A stretch of DNA of 64,000 nt from CAJJBL01 sp964519035 (GCA_964519035.1 CAZFKZ010000002.1:1-64000); one strand, 5' to 3'; positions 35,819 to 45,805 are shown, numbered from the stretch's first letter. Translations and numbers: made by a program. Notes: generated by a model not told the origin, from the sequence alone.

Positions 35819-36316
35819 ATGCTAGATAAAAATTATTTTCTTTCACTTTTAGATTATAACAGTTGGGCTAATAATGAATTTTTTAAGGTTATAGCTGAGT
35901 TGCCTGAGGCTGAAGTTAATAAACAGCGTCAATCTTTTATGAATAGTATCCGTAATTCTTTAAATCACTTATTAGTTATCGACAAAATATGGTTAGCTAA
36001 TATGAAGAAAGAAAAGCATGTTTTTACTAATTTACAGACAATTTTATTTGAAAATATGAATGATCTTTGGGAAGAAAAAAAAATAACAGAAAATGAAATT
36101 AGAGGTTATGTTACTACCCTAAATGAAGATGAAATGGAAGAAATCATAGAGTTTGAATTAATAGGAGGAAATAAAAGTAGCCTTCCACGTTTTATGATCA
36201 TTACTCATCTAATTACCCATGGGGGGTACCATAGAGGTATTATAGCAGAAATGTGTGGTAAAATACCATTGCCACCCATAGCTCAAGATATAACTGTTTG
36301 GCAGAAATCCAGATAG
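35819..36316 (+). CDS. DinB-family four-helix protein
   Basis: The 165-residue protein shows the DinB/YfiT metal triad: a first His in NSLNHLLVIDKIWLANM near residue 49, and two more in LITHGGYHRGIIAEM near 134-138, after a YNSWAN start typical of the family. Members are metal-dependent thiol transferases or stress-induced proteins of unclear role. It stands alone upstream of a hydratase-family gene. Confidence 0.83.
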   Translation: MLDKNYFLSLLDYNSWANNEFFKVIAELPEAEVNKQRQSFMNSIRNSLNHLLVIDKIWLANMKKEKHVFTNLQTILFENMNDLWEEKKITENEIRGYVTTLNEDEMEEIIEFELIGGNKSSLPRFMIITHLITHGGYHRGIIAEMCGKIPLPPIAQDITVWQKSR

Positions 36317-36388
36317 TTTTTTTATTTAATTTCATATTTTGAATAAATCGTATAATTATTTAAAATCTTAAAATAGGTTACTTAAATT

Positions 36389-37162
36389 ATGGATGCTGCT
36401 AAATTAATTTGGGATTGTTGGCAAACTGGAAAGAAAATTGAAAAATTTCCTGATGATATTTCTCCCAAAACACGAAAAGAAGCTTATGAGATTCAAAAAT
36501 GTTATGAAAAGTTTAGTAATTCTGGAATAGTGGGTTGGAAAATTGCTGCAACTAGTGTGGAGGGACAAAACCATATTGGTGTTTCAGGTCCCTTAGCAGG
36601 TAGAATTCTTAAAGAAAGAGTTTTTACTCCTAAAGATAAATTAAATTTTGCTGGAAATAAAATGGCAGTTGCGGAGCCTGAATTTGCTTTTAAAATGGGA
36701 ACAACTTTTAAACCTAGAAAATCTGACTATAATCTTGAAGAGGTAATGAATGGTGTTGTGTCATTACATCCTTCAATTGAAATACCCGATTCACGTTTTA
36801 TAAATTTTTCATTAGTTGGCGAATTATCATTAATCGCTGATAATGCCTGTGCACACGATTTTGTAATTGGTCCATCAATGCCTAATCTTTGGCAAAGTAC
36901 TAAATTATCTGACCATAATATAACAATTTCAGTTTTGAATAAAAAAAGCCATCAAGGAAAAGGCTCCAACGTTTTGGGAGATCCAGGAATAGCACTAACT
37001 TGGTTAATAAATGAATTATCTAAAAATAATATTACGTTGTATGAGGGTATGCTTGTTTCAACTGGAACATGTGCAAAACCTATTGAAGTAAGTCCAGGTG
37101 ATACTGTTAATGTAGATTATGGTATTTTAGGAAATATGACAGTAAGCTTTAATTTAACTTAA
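36389..37162 (+). CDS. 2-keto-4-pentenoate hydratase (MhpD)/FAH-superfamily protein
   Basis: The 257-residue protein has GWKIAATSVEGQNHIGVSGP near residue 49, AEPEFAFKMG near 94 with the metal-binding Glu pair, HPSIEIPDSRF near 127, and a closing SPGDTVNVDYGILG. This is the hydratase branch (MhpD/XylJ/DmpE) of the FAH superfamily. It adds water to 2-hydroxypentadienoates from aromatic meta-cleavage, but no aldolase MhpE or dehydrogenase MhpF is next to it. Role inferred. Confidence 0.82.
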   Translation: MDAAKLIWDCWQTGKKIEKFPDDISPKTRKEAYEIQKCYEKFSNSGIVGWKIAATSVEGQNHIGVSGPLAGRILKERVFTPKDKLNFAGNKMAVAEPEFAFKMGTTFKPRKSDYNLEEVMNGVVSLHPSIEIPDSRFINFSLVGELSLIADNACAHDFVIGPSMPNLWQSTKLSDHNITISVLNKKSHQGKGSNVLGDPGIALTWLINELSKNNITLYEGMLVSTGTCAKPIEVSPGDTVNVDYGILGNMTVSFNLT

Positions 37163-37172
37163 TTGTTCATTT

Positions 37173-37346
37173 ATGATTAAAATAATTTTATTATCATTAA
37201 TTCTTACTTTCATAATTTATATTCTAATAAGAAACTTTTCTAGAATTAAATTGGTTTTTAAAAGTATCTTATCTAATTCTCTTTTTAGATCTTTAATCTT
37301 TAGAGGAATATGGAGATTAATAAGGTTGATAATCTTTAGACGTTAG
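37173..37346 (+). CDS. Hypothetical membrane miniprotein (57 residues)
   Basis: A 57-codon ATG frame starts 10 bases after the hydratase gene and overlaps the convergent tesA stop by 4 bases. The product has an N-terminal membrane helix (IILLSLILTFIIYILI) and a basic amphipathic C-terminal half (RGIWRLIRLIIFRR). No family recognised. The compact fit between the flanking stops supports it. Confidence 0.45.
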   Translation: MIKIILLSLILTFIIYILIRNFSRIKLVFKSILSNSLFRSLIFRGIWRLIRLIIFRR

Positions 37347-37978
37347 TTTTTTTCTAAATTCTCAATAAATTCTAAAATATAAGGAGTGATGTTTCTCACA
37401 ATTATATTTACACCTTCTATATTTGGATGAATCATGTCTTTTTGATTATATTTAGGTACCAAAGCAACATCTGATAAGAAGAAAGGAAAAAAACTCGTTT
37501 GATATTTTTTAGACAAACTGAGATATATTTGGTTAAATGAATTAACATATTCTATTCCGAGATTATTAGGGGCCTTCATTCCAATAAGCATTGTTGGCAA
37601 ACCTCTTTTTTTAAGGTTATTTAGTATATAATCAAGATTATTATAAACAATATTTGTAGATATTCCTCTTAGAGCATCATTTGATCCTATAGCTATAATT
37701 ACACCATCATATGTATCTTCTAAAGTCCAATTCAATCTATTTTTTAAACCAGATGATGTTTCTCCAGAAACGCCACCATTTATTATATTTATATTATTGA
37801 GTGTAAGTTGTATTTTATTTTCTAATTTTTTTATAAATCCATTTTTTTCTTCTAAACCATATCCAGCAATGAGACTATCTCCCAGAACAGCAATTTTAAT
37901 AGGTTTAGATAACGCTAAATTATTTGAAAATAAAATGATTAAAATAATTGCAAAAATTTTTTTTAGTATATAAACCAT
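37343..37978 (-). CDS. tesA: GDSL arylesterase/acyl-CoA thioesterase I, exported
   Basis: The 211-residue protein has a signal peptide (residues 1-24) and the SGNH blocks: VLGDSLIAGYG (Ser35), GVSGETSSG (Gly), IIAIGSNDALRG (Asn), and DMIHPNIEG with the Asp-His pair. It is a periplasmic hydrolase like TesA. It is divergent from an ABC pair of the YbbA/YbbP type, an arrangement conserved from Escherichia coli to alphaproteobacteria. Confidence 0.88.
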   Translation of the reverse strand: MVYILKKIFAIILIILFSNNLALSKPIKIAVLGDSLIAGYGLEEKNGFIKKLENKIQLTLNNINIINGGVSGETSSGLKNRLNWTLEDTYDGVIIAIGSNDALRGISTNIVYNNLDYILNNLKKRGLPTMLIGMKAPNNLGIEYVNSFNQIYLSLSKKYQTSFFPFFLSDVALVPKYNQKDMIHPNIEGVNIIVRNITPYILEFIENLEKN

Positions 37979-38060
37979 ATTCTAATCAATCTATAGGTAA
38001 AATTAGAGACATATGATTAGTGTAATACAATAAAAACTAATTTTAGGTAAATAAAAAAGC

Positions 38061-38729
38061 ATGATTGAGAAAATAATAGAACTTAAAAAGGTTCATGTAA
38101 ATCTTCAAAGTTCAATAGAAACTATTCATATCCTTAAAGGTGTCGATCTAATTATTAATAAAAACACTAGTATGAGTATAATTGGTGAAAGTGGTGCTGG
38201 CAAATCTACCTTAGCAATGGTAATTGCGGGCCTTGAATCAATCCAAAAAGGTGAAATATTTTTTAAAAAAACTCCTATTCATAATCTTAATGAAAATGAA
38301 TTAGCTACATATCGATCTAATAATGTTGGTGTCATATTTCAATCTTTTAATTTATTACCATCTATGACAGCTATAGAAAATGTTAATTTACCAAATGAAA
38401 TTTGTGGTTTATATGGCAAAGAAAAAAATGCACTTGATTTATTAAAAACAGTTGGTCTTGGCAATAGAGTAGATCATTATCCCCATCAACTATCAGGTGG
38501 TGAACAGCAAAGAGTTGCTATTGCAAGAGCTTTAGTGTCGTCGCCTGAAATATTAATAGCTGATGAACCAACTGGGAATCTAGATAAAAAAAATAGTGAA
38601 GAAATTATGAAGTTAATTTTCAAATTACAACAAGAGCAAGGATCAAGCTTAATTATTGTCACTCATGATCATCTTATCGCTAACCAATGCAACCAAATTA
38701 TAAAATTAGATAATGGCCAAATTGTTTAA
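38061..38729 (+). CDS. ybbA: ABC transporter ATP-binding protein, YbbA/LolD-type
   Basis: The 222-residue ATPase has Walker A GESGAGKST (Lys48), the Q-loop in VIFQSFNLLPSMTA, signature LSGGEQQRVAIARAL, and Walker B ILIADEPTGNLD. It belongs to the MacB/LolD/YbbA branch that works with FtsX-like permeases on envelope substrates. It overlaps the permease gene by 17 bases and is divergent from tesA, which points to YbbA. Confidence 0.88.
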   Translation: MIEKIIELKKVHVNLQSSIETIHILKGVDLIINKNTSMSIIGESGAGKSTLAMVIAGLESIQKGEIFFKKTPIHNLNENELATYRSNNVGVIFQSFNLLPSMTAIENVNLPNEICGLYGKEKNALDLLKTVGLGNRVDHYPHQLSGGEQQRVAIARALVSSPEILIADEPTGNLDKKNSEEIMKLIFKLQQEQGSSLIIVTHDHLIANQCNQIIKLDNGQIV

Positions 38730-41283
38730 TATGGAAATAATAAAACAAAATTTATTGTATAAATCTATTTTAAGTAATTACATTTTTTTGAAATTATCAT
38801 ATCAAGAATTAAAAGGGTCGTTTAGTGAATTTAAAATAGTAATTATTTCTATTTTTATAGGTGTTTTTATAATTGCAGCTGTTGGTAGCTTATCTAACAA
38901 TCTTAAATATGAAATTAATAATAAAAGTAGCGAGTTGCTAGGTGGAGATTTTGAATTAAGTACTACTTATCAAAAATTTCCAATTAAAATACAAAAATGG
39001 CTTGAAATTAATGGCTCAATTTCAGAAGTAATTGAATTGAGAACTATGTTATCATCAGATAATATTAAGCAAAGACTAGTTGAGTTAAAAGCGGTTGATC
39101 AAAATTGGCCTTTAAAAGGTAAACCTTCTATAATCCCTAATAAATCTTTTAAAAAATCTTTAGAAATCAGTAACAACCATTATGGTGCATTAATTGATGA
39201 AAGTTTAAAAAAAAAATTAAAGATTGAAATAGGTGATATCTTAAAATTAGGTAAAATTAAGATTGTAATAAATGGCATTATTGCCAAAGAACCAGATCGC
39301 ATGTTCTCTTTTGCAACATTCGGTTCTAGATTATTAATTTCTAATTTAACATTGAAAGCGTCAGATCTAGTTATCCCTGGGTCTCTTGTCAGATATAAGA
39401 TTAAATTTATTCCTAATAATAAAGAAACTAATTTAAAAGCTTTAAATAAACTTGTCCAAGGAACAAATATCTCTGTTAAAGATAGTTCAAACAATAACAA
39501 TAATTTCAATAAATCAATAGAAAAAACTTCCCTCTTTATTACTCTAGTTGGTTTAATAACATTATTGATTTCTGGAGTGGGTATTTCAAATGGCGTTAAA
39601 GGTTATTTAATAAAAAAAGTAAAAAATATTGCAATTTTGAAATCATTAGGTGCAAAAAATATAACAATTTTTAAAATTTATTTTTATCAGGTTATGTTCA
39701 TATTTTTAATAAGTATAATTCCAGCTTTAATAGCTGGTGTATCCATTCCTTTTTTCTTATCATCATTCATAAGTAATAGTTTTATTAATTCTTTCGAACC
39801 ATATTTTTTTTTTGAACCTGTATTTATAAGCTTTTTATTTGGATTTCTTGTATGTGTTTTATTTACAATTATCCCAGTTTCTAGAACTTATAATATTAAA
39901 CCTAGTGAATTGTTAAGGTTGTCTGCTCATAATTCCCTGAATACTTTTTCTACAAGGGTGAGAGTAATAATTTTTATTCTTATTTTTGCTTTATGTGCTC
40001 TGACTTTCAAATTAACAAATGATTTGAAGTTATCTTTTTACATTTTTAGTGTTTTATTATTTTCTTTTTTGATTTTAAAGCTAATGACTTATTTATTTTT
40101 TACATCTTTAAAAAAGATTAATTTTAAAATTGGATCTTTATTAGAAAATGCAAGAAAATCATTAACAAGACCAGATACTTTTGCTAAATCCATTGTTATC
40201 TCATTTAGTATAGGTTTATCTCTTTTGATTACACTTAATATTATTCAAGAAAGTTTAAATTATAAAATTGTTAGTACTATTGATAAAAAAGCTCCAAATT
40301 ATTTTCTAATTGATATTCAACCTAATCAAGTTAAATCCGTTAAAGAAGTTTCTGCTAATTTTATAGGTGTTGATAACTTGAATATTCAACCAATGCTGAG
40401 AGGTAGAATTACATCAATCAATGATATTACAGTTAATAATTTAAATGTTAACAAAGATGTTGAATGGGTTCTAAAAAAGGATAGAGCTTTTTCTTGGTCT
40501 AATCAAATACCTAAAAATGCTAAAATAATTTCTGGAAATTGGTGGCCTGAGGATTATCGTGGTCCTCTTCTTTTATCAATTGGAAATAAAATTGCAAAGG
40601 GTTTAAACCTAAACATTGGTGATAAAATAAAATTCAATATATTAGGAAGAAATTTCGAAGCTAAAATATTTAATACAAGAGAAATTATATGGCAGAATAT
40701 GGATATAAATTTTATCTTTATTTTAAGTAAAAGTAATATTGAAAATGCGCCGCATTCATGGATAGCCTCTACCACAGATGACGATAAACAAAAGAACGAC
40801 GACTTAATAGAAAAAATAAACTCTACTTTTCCTAACATATCCTCTATTTCTATTAAGGAATCCTATATGGCAATTAAGTCAATATTAAAATTATTAACAT
40901 TAGTCATAAACTCTATAGCTTTCATAACTTTACTATCTGGTGTCATCGTTTTATTAGGTATTCTAGATGTAAGTAGAAAAGATAAATTATATGAAGTGGC
41001 AATTTTAAAAATCTTAGGAACTAGTCCAAAAAAAATTATATTTTTATGGCTACAAGAGTATTTGGTAATCGGCTTTGTCGCCTCGATAATTTCATTGTTT
41101 ATTGGAATATCTGTTAGTTTTATATTAGTAAATTATATTTTTAAAATTGAATTTTTTCTAAATTATAATAATTTATTTATGCTTTCTTTAATTGTGCCAT
41201 TTTTAATTACTATAGTTAGTTTTATTAAAATGCTAAAATTAATTTACTCAAAACCTATGGATGTATTAAGATCTTATTATTAG
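38713..41283 (+). CDS. ybbP: ABC transporter permease, YbbP-type (two FtsX domains)
   Basis: The 856-residue membrane protein has one N-terminal helix (IVIISIFIGVFIIAAVGSL), a periplasmic domain, an FtsX core near residues 270-400, further helices near 415-520, a second periplasmic part, and a final FtsX core from about 720. This double layout is typical of YbbP. An alternative ATG at 38731, just past the ATPase stop, would remove six residues. The pair may extract or move lipids or toxic esters together with TesA; the function is not settled. Confidence 0.86.
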   Translation: MAKLFNMEIIKQNLLYKSILSNYIFLKLSYQELKGSFSEFKIVIISIFIGVFIIAAVGSLSNNLKYEINNKSSELLGGDFELSTTYQKFPIKIQKWLEINGSISEVIELRTMLSSDNIKQRLVELKAVDQNWPLKGKPSIIPNKSFKKSLEISNNHYGALIDESLKKKLKIEIGDILKLGKIKIVINGIIAKEPDRMFSFATFGSRLLISNLTLKASDLVIPGSLVRYKIKFIPNNKETNLKALNKLVQGTNISVKDSSNNNNNFNKSIEKTSLFITLVGLITLLISGVGISNGVKGYLIKKVKNIAILKSLGAKNITIFKIYFYQVMFIFLISIIPALIAGVSIPFFLSSFISNSFINSFEPYFFFEPVFISFLFGFLVCVLFTIIPVSRTYNIKPSELLRLSAHNSLNTFSTRVRVIIFILIFALCALTFKLTNDLKLSFYIFSVLLFSFLILKLMTYLFFTSLKKINFKIGSLLENARKSLTRPDTFAKSIVISFSIGLSLLITLNIIQESLNYKIVSTIDKKAPNYFLIDIQPNQVKSVKEVSANFIGVDNLNIQPMLRGRITSINDITVNNLNVNKDVEWVLKKDRAFSWSNQIPKNAKIISGNWWPEDYRGPLLLSIGNKIAKGLNLNIGDKIKFNILGRNFEAKIFNTREIIWQNMDINFIFILSKSNIENAPHSWIASTTDDDKQKNDDLIEKINSTFPNISSISIKESYMAIKSILKLLTLVINSIAFITLLSGVIVLLGILDVSRKDKLYEVAILKILGTSPKKIIFLWLQEYLVIGFVASIISLFIGISVSFILVNYIFKIEFFLNYNNLFMLSLIVPFLITIVSFIKMLKLIYSKPMDVLRSYY

Positions 41284-41558
41284 ATCTGACTTTTAAGTTT
41301 ATACTATTTAAATTTATATTTTTTTAAAGCTTTTTATTGTGGAAGCATTTCATATTAAATTTAATTTTTTATTGTACAGGCTTTTTATTTAAAAGACTTG
41401 TATTTCAAGATATTCATAATGTGTGGTTATTTGAAAAATATATAAAATTATCTACTATATGAAACTATTCTTTTCTATTGATGTCTAATATGATTTATTT
41501 TATGAATTTGAGTGATTAATTATTACTTAATTTCTTTATTATAAAGAGAGGATTAACT

Positions 41559-42605
41559 ATGAATTTAAAAAAACTTGGTAACTCTGATTTATGCGTATCA
41601 CCTTACTGTTTAGGTACAATGACATTTGGAGAAGCTACGTCTGAAAAAGATAGTCACCGGCAAATTGATCAATCTATATCATACGGTGTTAATTTTTTAG
41701 ATACTGCTGAAATGTATCCTACTTGTCCATTAAGAGAGACAACAACTGGAGATACTGAAAAAATTGTTGGAAATTGGATTGAAAAAAATCAATCGAAAAG
41801 ATCTGATATTATTCTTGCGACTAAAATATCAGGTAAAGGGTACAAAGCTGTTAGGAATGGAGAGGGCATTAATGCAAAATCTATTAAAATTGCATTAGAA
41901 GGTAGCTTAAAAAAACTTAAAACAGATTATATTGATTTGTATCAGTTGCATTGGCCAAATAGAGGATCTTATCATTTTAGACAAAATTGGAGTTATAACC
42001 CTACATCACAAGAAACTGACATAGTAAAAGAGAACATTCATTCTGTACTTGAAGTTTTAGCTAATTATCAAAAGGAAGGTAAAATAAGGTCAATAGGTTT
42101 ATCAAATGAAACTTGTTGGGGCACAATTCAATTTCTTAATTGTATGAAAAGTTTTCCAAATCTTACTTTAGCTTCTATTCAAAATGAATATAGTTTGCTT
42201 TGTAGATTATATGATTTGGATATGGCAGAACTCTCTCATCATGAAAATATTGGCTTATTAGCATACTCTCCGTTAGCGGGAGGGTTTTTAACAGGAAAAT
42301 ATTTGGATAACAACATTCCTAAAAACTCTAGGCTGTCTAGAGTTCCAAGTTTATTTGGAAGAATTAATGATAATTCTACACCAGCGGTAAAAGAATATAT
42401 GAGTCTAGCAAAAAAATATAATTTAGACCCTGTACATATGTCCTTAGCTTTTTGTAATCAGAGACCTTTTATGGGTTCAATTATCTTTGGAGCCACTGAT
42501 GATTTACAGTTAAAAAATATTTTAGAGGGGATGGAAGTTGTATTATCAGATGAGGTGATGACTGAAATAAACAAACTGTATAAAAAATTTCCTATCACTT
42601 TTTAA
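41559..42605 (+). CDS. Aldo/keto reductase, Tas-like
   Basis: A 348-residue NADPH-dependent reductase. The catalytic tetrad is visible: Asp48 and Tyr53 (FLDTAEMYP), Lys89 (LATKISG) and His131 (YQLHWP). The insertion with W and F residues after the His strand and the C-terminal GSIIFGATDDLQL resemble the Tas/YajO group. The ATG has AGAGAGGA upstream. The 275 bases before it hold no supported gene. Substrate is an aldehyde or ketone of unknown identity. Confidence 0.86.
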   Translation: MNLKKLGNSDLCVSPYCLGTMTFGEATSEKDSHRQIDQSISYGVNFLDTAEMYPTCPLRETTTGDTEKIVGNWIEKNQSKRSDIILATKISGKGYKAVRNGEGINAKSIKIALEGSLKKLKTDYIDLYQLHWPNRGSYHFRQNWSYNPTSQETDIVKENIHSVLEVLANYQKEGKIRSIGLSNETCWGTIQFLNCMKSFPNLTLASIQNEYSLLCRLYDLDMAELSHHENIGLLAYSPLAGGFLTGKYLDNNIPKNSRLSRVPSLFGRINDNSTPAVKEYMSLAKKYNLDPVHMSLAFCNQRPFMGSIIFGATDDLQLKNILEGMEVVLSDEVMTEINKLYKKFPITF

Positions 42606-42657
42606 TTTGTATCGCGCACATAACTTTCTGTTTATAAATGATCTTAGTTTGTCTCAC

Positions 42658-42840
42658 TTATTTATGTGTTTTTTTAATCCATTTTTGTATTTCAGGCATT
42701 TCATTAACTTCTAAAATACAGTTTCAATCTTTGAAAAATTTTTTAAAAATCATTTGGAAATCCTTCAATAATTCTTGATGTAATCCAATCCGTAAAACTC
42801 CAGAGTGCAATGTCAGTTATATTGAAGCTGTTATTTATAA
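42658..42840 (-). pseudogene. Relic of a glutathione S-transferase C-terminus
   Basis: On the minus strand, one frame reads FNITDIALWSFTDWITSRII then EGFPNDF before a stop. The next frame continues LEVNEMPEIQKWIKKTHK and ends in TAA at 42658. This order (T-x-A/D-x-A helix, then P-x-I-x-x-W end) is a GST C-terminal domain. Two missing T bases, each in a T run, would restore one frame. The N-terminal half is absent: the fragment abuts and slightly overlaps the 3' end of the serine hydrolase gene. Confidence 0.55.
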
Positions 42841-44040
42841 TATTTTTGTAATTTCATTGAAAACTGAAAACATTAACTCTTCAGTTTGAATGTTTATTGG
42901 ATCTGATGCAGATGACATTCTTATGATAGTTAATTCCTTTTTAGGATTGATCCATATATTTTGACCATGAATACCGATTGCACAAAACTCATCATCTTCA
43001 AAACCTGATTGATACCATTTTGATCTATAATTACCTTTTGGAAACCTTTCTAAATTATCTTGATTTAAATAACTTCTGTTATCATCAAAATTTTTAAAAT
43101 CATCAATCCAAGTTGAAGGAATTATTTGACCATTTTTGTTACTACCTTCACATCTAACTAGTTCAGAAATAGTTAGTAGGTCATATGGTGATATGCTAAT
43201 CCCGCCAGCAGATCTTGATGCACCCCATTTATCCAAGGTAACATCAGAGTTAAATTGAACTCCTGCTGGTTTGAATAATAAATTTGACATAATACTAGAG
43301 AAATTTTCTCCAGAAGCTCTTTCAAGTATCCAGCCTAGTAAATCACTATGAGGAGAACAGTAATGATATTTTTGCCCATGAGGTAACTTAGATTTTGGCA
43401 TTGTAGATAAAAATTTATGCAGGCCATTATCATTCAATTTATTTATAGTGTTTTTGTCAATATCCCATCCCGTAGAAGATCTATAGTTTTTAAAAATTTC
43501 AGATTCCCCAGTGTAATCCTCAATAAAACCGGAAGCGACATTCATATCTAGTACATTTCTAATTGTTGCGTCTTCGTATGCGGTTCCTTTTATTTCACGC
43601 AAATAATAAGAAACCGTCTTGTTTAAATTAAGTATACCTTTTTCGTGCAGAATTCCTGCTAAGAGAGAAGTTAGTGATTTTGAAATTGAAAAAATAATAT
43701 GTGGAGAATTTTTAGAAGTGAAATTATCAAAAAACTCGTATATTAAATTTCCCTTATGCATAACTAAAAAAGCATCAGTGTCTGATTTTTTTAATATATC
43801 AATAAAATTAAATGAACTGTTGTTATGATTTATGATTAAATCATTAAAATTTGTTATTTTTGTTTTAAAATTCATTCTAAAATCATTTCCAGAATGAATT
43901 GGTGAAGTTGGAATTAAATTCCTGACATTAACAAATGACCATTTATTATATGGATATTTTCTCCAGTTCTCTAGAGTGACCTGATAGTTTTTAGGTGGAG
44001 GGCTACCTTCCATAATATTTTTAATAATTAAATCTTTCAT
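42835..44040 (-). CDS. Serine hydrolase, beta-lactamase/class C-like esterase
   Basis: The 401-residue protein has the SxxK motif SISK (Ser118, Lys121) in IIFSISKSLTSLLAG, a YCS variant of the second motif at YHYCSPHSD near 229, and GIHGQN in the KTG-like third position near 354. No signal peptide is seen, so it is probably a cytoplasmic esterase or amidase of the EstB/6-aminohexanoate hydrolase group and not a beta-lactamase. It stands alone, divergent from threonine ammonia-lyase. Confidence 0.83.
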   Translation of the reverse strand: MKDLIIKNIMEGSPPPKNYQVTLENWRKYPYNKWSFVNVRNLIPTSPIHSGNDFRMNFKTKITNFNDLIINHNNSSFNFIDILKKSDTDAFLVMHKGNLIYEFFDNFTSKNSPHIIFSISKSLTSLLAGILHEKGILNLNKTVSYYLREIKGTAYEDATIRNVLDMNVASGFIEDYTGESEIFKNYRSSTGWDIDKNTINKLNDNGLHKFLSTMPKSKLPHGQKYHYCSPHSDLLGWILERASGENFSSIMSNLLFKPAGVQFNSDVTLDKWGASRSAGGISISPYDLLTISELVRCEGSNKNGQIIPSTWIDDFKNFDDNRSYLNQDNLERFPKGNYRSKWYQSGFEDDEFCAIGIHGQNIWINPKKELTIIRMSSASDPINIQTEELMFSVFNEITKIL

Positions 44041-44151
44041 TTACTTCTCCTATTATATTTTAGAAAAAAAAATATTACTTTGATATATTGTTTGACAAAA
44101 TTATCATTTACTCATAACCCATAATTTATCTTATAACAATATGAGAAAATA

Positions 44152-45363
44152 ATGAAATTAACCCTTCAAGACATTAAGAATGTTCATAAAAAAATATCCG
44201 ATACAGTAAAATGGACCGAGACTAGTTTTTCAAAATCCATTTCTGAAAAAACTGGAATTGATACTTATTTCAAATTTGAAAATCGACAACACACTGGTGC
44301 TTTTAAAGTTCGTGGTTCTTATGCAAAACTTCTATCACTTTCTGATAAAGAAAAACAAAATGGTGTTGTAGCAATGTCAGCTGGGAATCATGCTCAAGGT
44401 CTAGCTTTTATTTCTAAAAAATTAAATGTTTCTGCAAATATAGTTATGCCTGAAGGAACTCCTTTTACAAAAATTAGAAGAACTAAAAACTTTGGAGGAA
44501 ATGTTGTTATTAAAGGAAAAAACCTTGATGAGTCATTCAAACATGTCCAGCACCTTATTGACCAAAAAGGTTTTACAGAAGTACATCCCTATAACGATAT
44601 AAATGTTCTTTCTGGACAGGGTACTATTGCAATTGAAATGTTATCTGATTTCAATGATATTGATATTTTGTTAGTCCCAGTTGGAGGTGGTGGATTAATA
44701 GCTGGATGTTCTTTAGTAGCAAAAAGTATGAAAGAAAATATTAAGGTAATTGGTGTTGAATCAGAATTATACCCATCATTATCTAATATATTATTTAATA
44801 AAAAAATTAGTTGTAAAGGTTCAACTTTAGCAGAGGGTATTGCAGTTTCTGAAGTTGGACAAATTCCTCTTTTATTTATTAAAAAATATGTTGATGATGT
44901 TATTACAGTTTCAGATGCATCTATTGAAAGAGCAATTTCAATGTTGATTGAACATGAAAAAGTAGTCGTTGAAGGTGCGGGAGCAGTAGGTTTAGCAGGT
45001 ATTATTGAGAGGCCAGAACTTTTTAAAAATAAAAAGGTAGGTATAATCCTCTGTGGGGGAAACATTGACTCTAAGGTTTTATCTTCTATTTTAATGAGAG
45101 ATTTAGTTAGGTCCGGACAAGTAACAACTCTAACTATTACTATACCTGATAAACCTGGACAATTAGCGTTCATTTCTAAAATATGTGCAAACGCTGGTGC
45201 TAATGTATTAGAAGTAGAACACAGTCGTTTTACAATGGATTTGTCAGCAAGTGTAGCTAAACTAAATATTACTATAGAAACTCAAAATTCAGAGCATTTA
45301 AATACCATTATTACTGAAATAGAAAATAATGACATGCCAGTTATTGTAACTGGATTAATTTAA
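44152..45363 (+). CDS. ilvA: Threonine ammonia-lyase with ACT-like domain
   Basis: A 403-residue PLP enzyme. The PLP lysine is Lys52 in HTGAFKVRGSY, the phosphate loop is VPVGGGGLIAG near 175, and GAGAVGLAGI lies near 277. An ACT-like regulatory domain follows from about residue 325 (TLTITIPDKPGQLAFISKI). It converts threonine to 2-oxobutanoate for isoleucine synthesis or catabolism. The single ACT-like domain and length fit the shorter TdcB/IlvA type found in alphaproteobacteria. Confidence 0.9.
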   Translation: MKLTLQDIKNVHKKISDTVKWTETSFSKSISEKTGIDTYFKFENRQHTGAFKVRGSYAKLLSLSDKEKQNGVVAMSAGNHAQGLAFISKKLNVSANIVMPEGTPFTKIRRTKNFGGNVVIKGKNLDESFKHVQHLIDQKGFTEVHPYNDINVLSGQGTIAIEMLSDFNDIDILLVPVGGGGLIAGCSLVAKSMKENIKVIGVESELYPSLSNILFNKKISCKGSTLAEGIAVSEVGQIPLLFIKKYVDDVITVSDASIERAISMLIEHEKVVVEGAGAVGLAGIIERPELFKNKKVGIILCGGNIDSKVLSSILMRDLVRSGQVTTLTITIPDKPGQLAFISKICANAGANVLEVEHSRFTMDLSASVAKLNITIETQNSEHLNTIITEIENNDMPVIVTGLI

Positions 45364-45364
45364 A

Positions 45365-45697
45365 AAAAAGTGCTCTAATAGCATCAAATTTAAAGAAGTT
45401 GATAATATTATTTCACAATTAAAAACTTTCCTTGGTAAAGATTTTGAAAATACATTAATATTAACTCTTACTGAATTCGGAAGGACGGTATATCAAAATG
45501 GTGAATATTGAACTGATCATGGGTTTGGTTCAGCTATTTTAATGGCGGGTAGATTTATAAAATCATCGCAAGTATATATTGTTTGGCCTGGTTTAAAAAA
45601 ATCTAATTTGTTTGAAGGAAGAGATCTAAAATCTATTATTGATGCGTGATCTGTCTATTGTTCATTAATGGCTTTTTGTTTTGATATAGATTTCTAA
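45365..45697 (+). pseudogene. Relic of a DUF1501 protein C-terminus
   Basis: The gap after ilvA holds a frame with in-frame stops. It reads ENTLILTLTEFGRTVYQNGE, a TGA, TDHGFGSAILMAGRF, VYIVWPGLKKSNLFEGRDLK, then another TGA. TEFGRT, TDHG and the WPGL...EGRDL block are the DUF1501 signature order. There is no start codon and no N-terminal two thirds. TGA codons at expected residues indicate decay, not a frameshift error. DUF1501 proteins usually pair with DUF1800; none is here. Confidence 0.7.
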
Positions 45698-45805
45698 TTT
45701 TTAAAACGAAAGGTTTTTGGGAATGAACCTTTAGAAAACCTTACTTTAAAACTTTTCAAGATTTTATAATTTTTAAAAATTTATTTTTTATGTTTAAGGA
45801 TCCGT

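Noticed and set aside
41284..41558. Possible decayed gene before the aldo/keto reductase
   Set aside because: A 30-codon stretch (GFLFKRLVFQDIHNVWLFEK) is open, but I cannot link it to any family and it has no start; AT-rich spacer is the simpler reading.
44589..45173. Long open frame (194 codons) antisense to threonine ammonia-lyase
   Set aside because: It lies wholly inside a well-supported gene on the other strand, has no ribosome site, and its low-complexity Ser/Pro/Ile product looks like a codon-bias shadow.
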